Under the pieces are notes generated by a model. That model searched no databases and had not been told where the DNA came from. It saw only the letters and a program-made list of their open reading frames with translations. Below are positions 6,354 to 10,561 of a stretch of DNA of 10,561 bases, one piece after another. The translations under genes and the position numbers were made by a program. This stretch comes from an uncultured Slackia sp. (GTDB taxonomy: Bacteria; Actinomycetota; Coriobacteriia; Coriobacteriales; Eggerthellaceae), in contig USEZ01000057.1 of assembly GCA_900553775.1 (NCBI GenBank), positions 1 through 10,561 of the forward strand, in the 5' to 3' direction. Position 1 is the stretch's first letter, and each line of letters begins with the position of its first letter.

Positions 6354-7454
6354 GTGCGCACGATAGGTTTGCAAGATATCGACGACATCGCGCTCGGGTC
6401 GTCGCTTTTGGGATCGGGCGGAGGGGGCGATCCCTACATGGGGCGCCTCGAGGCGATCGCGGCCGTCAAAGAGCACGGCCCCGTGACGCTGCTCGACGTC
6501 GACGAAGTGCCCGACGATTGGACCGTCGCGCCCATCTGCGGCGTGGGCGCTCCGAGCGTCTCGCTTGAGAAAGGCACCAACGGCATCGAGTATCCCAAGG
6601 TGCGCGCCATGATGGAGCGCATGCTTGACAAGAAGCTCGACGCGTTTCTGCTTTCCGAAGCGGGCGGCATGAACTCTATGATCCCGATCAGCGCCGCGGC
6701 GCGCGCGGGCCTGCCGCTGGTCAACGCCGACGGCATGGGGCGCGCGTTTCCGGGCATCCAGCAAGACACGTTCACGCTCAACGGCGTGTCCACCAATCCG
6801 TTCGTCATCGCCGACGAAAAGGGCAACTGCACCGTCTTGTACACGATCGACAACGACTGGACCGAAGCCATCGGCCGCGAGATAACCACCGCATCGGGCG
6901 GCCAGGTCACCACGCTCGCCTCGCCTATGTCGGGCGCGAAGATGAAGACGAGCGTCGTGGTGGGAACGGTCGATTACGCGCAAAAGCTCGGCCGCGTCAT
7001 CCGCACCGCGGGCGATGCGCAGGGCGAAACCCCCGAGCAGTATTTCCTGCGCGAAAGCGGCGCGCTGCGCTTTTTCAAGGGCAAGATCTGCGACGTGCTG
7101 CGCGAGACGCGCGACGGCTTCAATTTCGGCAAGGTGGAGCTCGAAGGCATCGGCGAAGACAAAGGCTCCACGGCGGTGGTGGAGTTCCAAAACGAGAACA
7201 TCTATGCCGAAGTGGACGGCGAAATCGTGGCCACGGTTCCCGACCTGATCTGCCTGGTGGATTCGGAGACGTTCGTTCCGGTGACCACCGAAAACCTCAA
7301 ATACGGCAAGCGCGTGCTGGTGGTGGGCCTGCCGTGCGACAAGGCATGGCGCACGGCAGGCGGCCTCGACCTTGCCGGCCCGCGCTGGTTCGGGCTCGAC
7401 GTCGATTACGTGCCGGTGGAAGAGCTCGCGCGTGCAAGGAGGAGAGATGCGTAA
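6354..7454 (+). CDS. DUF917 / S-methyl-thiohydantoin-desulfurase-type protein, copy 1
   Basis: A 366-residue cytoplasmic protein of the DUF917 family, whose Pfam name refers to S-methyl thiohydantoin desulfurase. Family motifs are GGGGDPY (22-28), EAGGMNSM (102-109), DGMGRAFP (126-133), DEKGN and, near the C-terminus, PDLICLVD and the final GLDVDYVPVE. It aligns without gaps to the next gene through at least residue 134; 39 of the first 60 positions are identical by hand count. It differs at two motif positions: N124 and G134, where copy 2 has D124 and E134, the residues I recall as usual in the family. Copy 1 may therefore be a regulatory or altered-specificity partner. Start GTG 6354 is set by AAAGGA (6341-6346) at 7 bases and by exact alignment to copy 2. 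Its last 8 bases overlap copy 2. Confidence 0.88.
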   Translation: MRTIGLQDIDDIALGSSLLGSGGGGDPYMGRLEAIAAVKEHGPVTLLDVDEVPDDWTVAPICGVGAPSVSLEKGTNGIEYPKVRAMMERMLDKKLDAFLLSEAGGMNSMIPISAAARAGLPLVNADGMGRAFPGIQQDTFTLNGVSTNPFVIADEKGNCTVLYTIDNDWTEAIGREITTASGGQVTTLASPMSGAKMKTSVVVGTVDYAQKLGRVIRTAGDAQGETPEQYFLRESGALRFFKGKICDVLRETRDGFNFGKVELEGIGEDKGSTAVVEFQNENIYAEVDGEIVATVPDLICLVDSETFVPVTTENLKYGKRVLVVGLPCDKAWRTAGGLDLAGPRWFGLDVDYVPVEELARARRRDA

Positions 7455-8535
7455 GCTTGGCGTGCAGGATATCGAAGAGATCGCGCTCGGCGCCGCGCTG
7501 CTCGGCGCAGGCGGAGGGGGCGACCCGTATGTGGGCAAGCTGACCGCGATCGGCGCGGTGAAAGAATGCGGAGACGTCACCTTGATCGACGTCGACGAGC
7601 TTGACGACGACGCGATCGTGGTGCCCGTGGCATCGGTGGGCGCGCCCACCATCCTCACGGAAAAGGGCGTGGGCAGCAACGAGTTCGCGAAGCTGCTCGA
7701 CATGATCGAGACGTATTACGGCAAGAAGGCAACGGCGGTCATGCCGATCGAGGCGGGCGGCGTGAATTCCATGCTTCCGATCGCCGCGGCGGCCCGCCTG
7801 GGCCTTCCCATGGTCGATGTCGACGGCATGGGCCGCGCATTCCCCGAAATCCAGATGGTCACGTTCACCATCGGCGGCCAGAGCGCAAGCCCGATGATTT
7901 TCATCGACGAGAAGGGCAACCTCGGCCTGATGGAGACGGTTACCAACAAATGGGTGGAAAACATCTGCCGGGCGGGCACCACGGCCTGCGGCGGTTCGGT
8001 TTTAAGCGTCGAATTCGTGATGGAAGGCCGCATGGTCAAGGAGTTCGGCGTGCACGGCATCGTGACGCGCTCGCAGGAGCTCGGCCGCACCATCCGCGCC
8101 ATCAAGAACTGCCCCGAAGGCATGACGCCCGAGCAGTATTTCCTCGACTACACCAAGGGGCATCGCCTGTTCAAGGGCAAGATCGCCGATTTGGTGCGCG
8201 AGACGCGCGGCGGATTCAATTTCGGACGCGTGGTGCTCGACGGCATCGGCGAAGACAAAGGCCGCAGCGCCTATGTGGAATTCCAGAACGAGAACCTCTC
8301 CTGCGTGGTCGACGGAGAAATCCTCGCCACCACGCCCGACTTGATCTGCCTGGTGGATACGGAAACCTTCACGCCCGTTCCCACCGACGCGCTCAAATAC
8401 GGCAAGCGCGTGCTCGCCGTGGGGCTCGAGTGCTTCCATCTGTGGCGCACGAAAGAGGGCCTCGACCTGGCGGGCCCGCGCTATTTCGGGCTCGACACCG
8501 ACTATATTCCGGTCGAGCAGCGCTGCAAGAAGTAG
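7447..8535 (+). CDS. DUF917 / S-methyl-thiohydantoin-desulfurase-type protein, copy 2
   Basis: A 362-residue paralogue of the preceding gene. It keeps the family motifs in standard form: GGGGDPY (22-28), EAGGVNSM (102-109), and DVDGMGRAFPE with D124 and E134. Family members occur beside hydantoinase/oxoprolinase genes, and one branch is described as removing the S-methyl group from a thiohydantoin ring; the exact reaction here is unknown. ATG 7447 follows AAGGAGG (7436-7442), and the ATGCGTAA overlap with copy 1 indicates coupled translation in equal amounts, as expected for two subunits of one complex. Copy 2 is the more likely catalytic subunit. The large spacer after it separates it from the hydantoinase gene. 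Confidence 0.9.
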   Translation: MRKLGVQDIEEIALGAALLGAGGGGDPYVGKLTAIGAVKECGDVTLIDVDELDDDAIVVPVASVGAPTILTEKGVGSNEFAKLLDMIETYYGKKATAVMPIEAGGVNSMLPIAAAARLGLPMVDVDGMGRAFPEIQMVTFTIGGQSASPMIFIDEKGNLGLMETVTNKWVENICRAGTTACGGSVLSVEFVMEGRMVKEFGVHGIVTRSQELGRTIRAIKNCPEGMTPEQYFLDYTKGHRLFKGKIADLVRETRGGFNFGRVVLDGIGEDKGRSAYVEFQNENLSCVVDGEILATTPDLICLVDTETFTPVPTDALKYGKRVLAVGLECFHLWRTKEGLDLAGPRYFGLDTDYIPVEQRCKK

Positions 8536-8538
8536 TGG

Positions 8539-8846
8539 GTGGGCCGAAGGGGCGTTTCGTGCTCAGGCAGTCCTGGGCTCGCTGGGGCAGCGCATCAAGT
8601 GCTGTCCCACTCGTGCGGAAGTGCGCGCGGAACATCCCTTGGCCCTAGGTCTGTTTCTGTCGCGATGGTATTCGTTTGCGAATCCTTGCAGGTTCGAAAC
8701 CGGATTTGTGAGCGGGCTCAGAAACGGCAATCGCTTTTGGTGGGGTTGGGCGCGGTGCCCCATGCGCAGTTCCGCAGGAGCCGAAAGCCACATGCGTGGC
8801 TTTCGCGCGACCTCAGGACTGTTTGAGCATGGGGTATCGCGCCCAC
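8539..8846 (+). ncRNA. Candidate large structured RNA in a 352-base gap
   Basis: The gap 8536-8887 has no convincing gene but folds by hand into a nested set of helices. P1 pairs 8561-8582 with 8807-8828: 21 of 22 positions pair, three of them G-U, with one C-C mismatch. An outer 6-bp stem pairs GTGGGC (8539-8544) with GCCCAC (8841-8846). Inside lie P2 (8583-8591/8601-8609, 9 bp), P3 GCGGAAC/GTTCCGC (8627-8633/8769-8775) and P4 GCGAT/ATCGC (8662-8666/8730-8734). P4 encloses P5 (8667-8685) and P6 (8700-8727). P7 is TGGGG/CCCCA (8741-8745/8758-8762), and P8 is a perfect 10-bp hairpin (8782-8791/8796-8805). All are mutually compatible. The G-U pairs only work on the + strand transcript. P2 and P8 abut P1 on either side. 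No T-run follows. It may be a leader of the hydantoinase gene, an independent RNA, or the footprint of a small mobile repeat whose P1 arms are terminal repeats. I do not recognise a known RNA family. Confidence 0.55.
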
Positions 8847-8887
8847 GCCCGAACGATTAATGCGTCTTTCTGCAAAGAGGAGGAACA

Positions 8888-10441
8888 ATGTACAAACTCG
8901 GTATCGACGTCGGAGGCACCAACACCGACGCGGTTTTGATCGACGAGAACCTCGACGTGGCGGCTGCCGTTAAGAACCCCACGTCGGGCGATATCTACGA
9001 GGGAATCATGGGCGCGGTGGACGCCGTGCTGGCGGAAAGCGGCGTCGACCCTGCCGAAATCGGGCAGGCCATGCTCGGCACCACGCAGTGCACCAACGCC
9101 ATCGTGGAGCGCAAGGGCCTGGCGCCGATCGCCATCCTGCGCATCGGCGCGCCTGCGTCGGTGGGCATTCCGCCCATGGTGGACTGGTCCGACGACATCG
9201 CGGCCGTCGCGGTCGATTCCGCCATCATCGGCGGCGGCTTCGAATACGACGGCAAGCGCCTGGCCGAATTCGACGAGGCGGCGTGCCGCGCGTTTTTCGA
9301 GGGCGTGAAGGGCAAGGTGGGCGCCGTCGCCATCAGCTGCGTGTTCTCCGGCGTGCGCAACGATGACGAGCTGGCGGCGGCGAAGATCGCCCGCGAGGTG
9401 CTCGGCGACGACGTTCACGTGTCCATCTCTTCCGAAATCGGGTCGATGGGGCTGGTCGAGCGCGAGAACGCCACCATCCTCAACGCCGCACTGCACGAGG
9501 TTGCCAAGCGCTTCACCGAGGGTTTCGCGAAAAGCCTGGCCGAGCGCGGCATCGAGCATGCCGACGTGTATCTGTCGCAAAACGACGGCACGCTCATGAC
9601 CATCGAGAACGCGCGCCAGTATCCGATCCTGACCATCGCGTGCGGACCTACCAATTCGATCCGCGGCGCGAGCTATCTGTCCAAGATGGACGACGCCATC
9701 GTGATCGACGTGGGCGGTACCACGACCGACCTGGGTGTTTTGCAGAGCGGTTTCCCGCGCGAGAGCGGCGTGGCGGTTACCATCGGCGGCGTGCGCACGA
9801 ACTTCCGCATGCCTGACGTCGTTTCGATCGGATTGGGCGGCGGCTCGATCGTGCGCGAGCATGAAGACGGCCGCGTGACGGTCGGCCCCGATTCGGTGGG
9901 CTACGAGATCACCAAGCATGCGCTCGTGTTCGGCGGCGACGTGATGACCGCCACCGACATCGCCGTGCGCCTGGGCATGGCCGAGGTGGGCGACGCGTCC
10001 AAGGTGGCCCATATCGACGAGGCGTTCGCGAACAAGGCGCTTGCCGTCATGCGCGAGCTGGTGGAAGAGGGCATCGACATGATGAAGGTGTCCAACGACG
10101 ACATCGACGCCATCCTGGTGGGCGGCGGCTGCATCATCCTGCCGACCGATCTGGCGGGAACGGCCGCATGCGTCAAGCCCGAGCATTCGGGCTGCGCGAA
10201 CGCTATCGGCTCGGCCATCTCGAAGGTGAGCGGCACCTACGAGGCGCTTGTCGACTACGACGTCACGCCGCGCGAGCAAGCGCTGGCCGCCGCCCGCGAG
10301 GCCGCGATCGCCCAGGCTGTCGCGGCGGGCGCCATCCGCGAGACGGTCGAGATCATCGACTCCGAGGACGTGCCCCTGCAATACTATCCGGGCCATACCA
10401 ACCGCGTGAAGGTGAAGGCTGCGGGCGATTTGGCGCAGTAA
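8888..10441 (+). CDS. Hydantoinase/oxoprolinase family protein (short HyuA type)
   Basis: A 517-residue cytoplasmic protein of the HyuA family, an ASKHA-fold ATPase. The first phosphate loop is GIDVGGTNTDAVLID (5-19), typical of the Hydant_A_N domain, which runs to about 175. The second is DVGGTTTDLG (from D274), followed by the glycine-rich GLGGGS (315-320) and a late VGGGCIILP segment. HyuA proteins use ATP to open or hydrolyse cyclic amides such as hydantoins and 5-oxoproline, classically with HyuB. Here the protein is shorter than the roughly 700-residue HyuA form, lacks the extra C-terminal domain, and no HyuB gene is present. Such short forms are often found with DUF917 proteins, so the two DUF917 subunits may take the partner role; that is inference. 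ATG 8888 follows GAGGAGG (8877-8883) at 4 bases. Confidence 0.92.
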   Translation: MYKLGIDVGGTNTDAVLIDENLDVAAAVKNPTSGDIYEGIMGAVDAVLAESGVDPAEIGQAMLGTTQCTNAIVERKGLAPIAILRIGAPASVGIPPMVDWSDDIAAVAVDSAIIGGGFEYDGKRLAEFDEAACRAFFEGVKGKVGAVAISCVFSGVRNDDELAAAKIAREVLGDDVHVSISSEIGSMGLVERENATILNAALHEVAKRFTEGFAKSLAERGIEHADVYLSQNDGTLMTIENARQYPILTIACGPTNSIRGASYLSKMDDAIVIDVGGTTTDLGVLQSGFPRESGVAVTIGGVRTNFRMPDVVSIGLGGGSIVREHEDGRVTVGPDSVGYEITKHALVFGGDVMTATDIAVRLGMAEVGDASKVAHIDEAFANKALAVMRELVEEGIDMMKVSNDDIDAILVGGGCIILPTDLAGTAACVKPEHSGCANAIGSAISKVSGTYEALVDYDVTPREQALAAAREAAIAQAVAAGAIRETVEIIDSEDVPLQYYPGHTNRVKVKAAGDLAQ

Positions 10442-10446
10442 AGAAG

Positions 10447-10494
10447 CCGGCGATTTCTGCGCTTCGCCTCCGAGACGAACGAGGCGTTTGCCGG
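10447..10494 (+). other. Bipartite stem-loop after the hydantoinase gene
   Basis: CGCCTC (10465-10470) pairs with GAGGCG (10481-10486), followed by TTT. An outer CCGGC (10447-10451) can pair with GCCGG (10490-10494). It begins 5 bases after the stop codon and may protect the mRNA 3' end or act as a weak terminator. Confidence 0.4.
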
Positions 10495-10519
10495 TTGCGG
10501 CGCGTATATCATGCCGATC

Positions 10520-10553
10520 AAGGCGGCCGGACGTTTTCGTCCGGCCGCCTTGC
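10520..10553 (+). terminator. Strong terminal hairpin, probable operon terminator
   Basis: A perfect 14-bp stem (10520-10533 with 10538-10551) has a TTTT loop and AA/TT at its base. Only a couple of T are present on the 3' side, so release would depend on the very stable GC-rich stem. The near symmetry means it could also stop transcription arriving from the other side. It lies 78 bases past the hydantoinase stop and marks the end of the cassette. Confidence 0.65.
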
Positions 10554-10561
10554 TGTCGGGA

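Noticed and set aside
8686..8701. GGTTCGAAACC resembling a tRNA T-arm
   Set aside because: No acceptor, D or anticodon arm can be placed around it, and the stem beyond GGTT/AACC does not pair. The bases sit in the linker between P5 and P6 of the larger fold.
8539..8846. Retron ncRNA, group I/II intron, RNase P, tmRNA or cobalamin riboswitch
   Set aside because: No reverse transcriptase gene lies nearby, and I could not find the conserved core motifs of any of these RNAs.
8539..8860. Small open frames in the gap before the hydantoinase gene
   Set aside because: They lack ribosome binding sites, have no recognisable domain and run across strong hairpins; codon use is unlike the neighbours.
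8823..8861. TTGAGC and ATTAAT as a promoter for the hydantoinase gene
   Set aside because: The spacer is about 27 bases, far beyond the workable 16-18.
1..10561. CRISPR array, complete insertion sequence, rRNA or tRNA genes
   Set aside because: No regularly spaced repeats, transposase or rRNA/tRNA structure is seen on either strand.

Overview
The window is GC-rich DNA with strong AGGAGG-type ribosome binding sites, ATG/GTG starts and tight gene overlaps. Its gene content is a fused double-ATPase ECF transporter, a DUF4430 protein, and a DUF917/hydantoinase set. Together these suggest an actinobacterial gut anaerobe of the Coriobacteriia, probably Eggerthellaceae. That placement is inferred from gene types and style, not from a database match. 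All genes lie on the + strand.

Region 1 (1-4578) is an uptake block. The first gene is a chimera: its N-terminus looks like the start of an ABC exporter permease, and the rest is a membrane-anchored DUF4430 (transcobalamin-like) protein. An intrinsic terminator follows. Then come the three ECF transporter parts in the order T, A1-A2 fused ATPase, S, with a 19-base overlap and a 1-base gap between them. DUF4430 beside an ECF module suggests a vitamin substrate, possibly a corrinoid, but the sequence does not prove it. A small DUF3784 membrane protein ends the block.

Region 2 (4579-4863) is a leader with an extended -10 promoter, a hairpin with a possible pseudoknot, and an intrinsic terminator placed between promoter and start codon. 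It looks like a transcription attenuator or small riboswitch for the genes that follow.

Region 3 (4864-10441) is a heterocycle uptake and breakdown cassette. It has an NCS1 (CodB-like) permease, two tandem overlapping DUF917 (S-methyl-thiohydantoin-desulfurase-type) paralogues, and a short HyuA-type hydantoinase/oxoprolinase ATPase. No HyuB, dihydropyrimidinase-type hydrolase or cytosine deaminase is present. A 352-base gap before the hydantoinase gene folds on paper into a large nested RNA with a 22-position closing helix and at least seven inner helices. It is the most striking unexplained element here. A 14-bp perfect hairpin closes the window.
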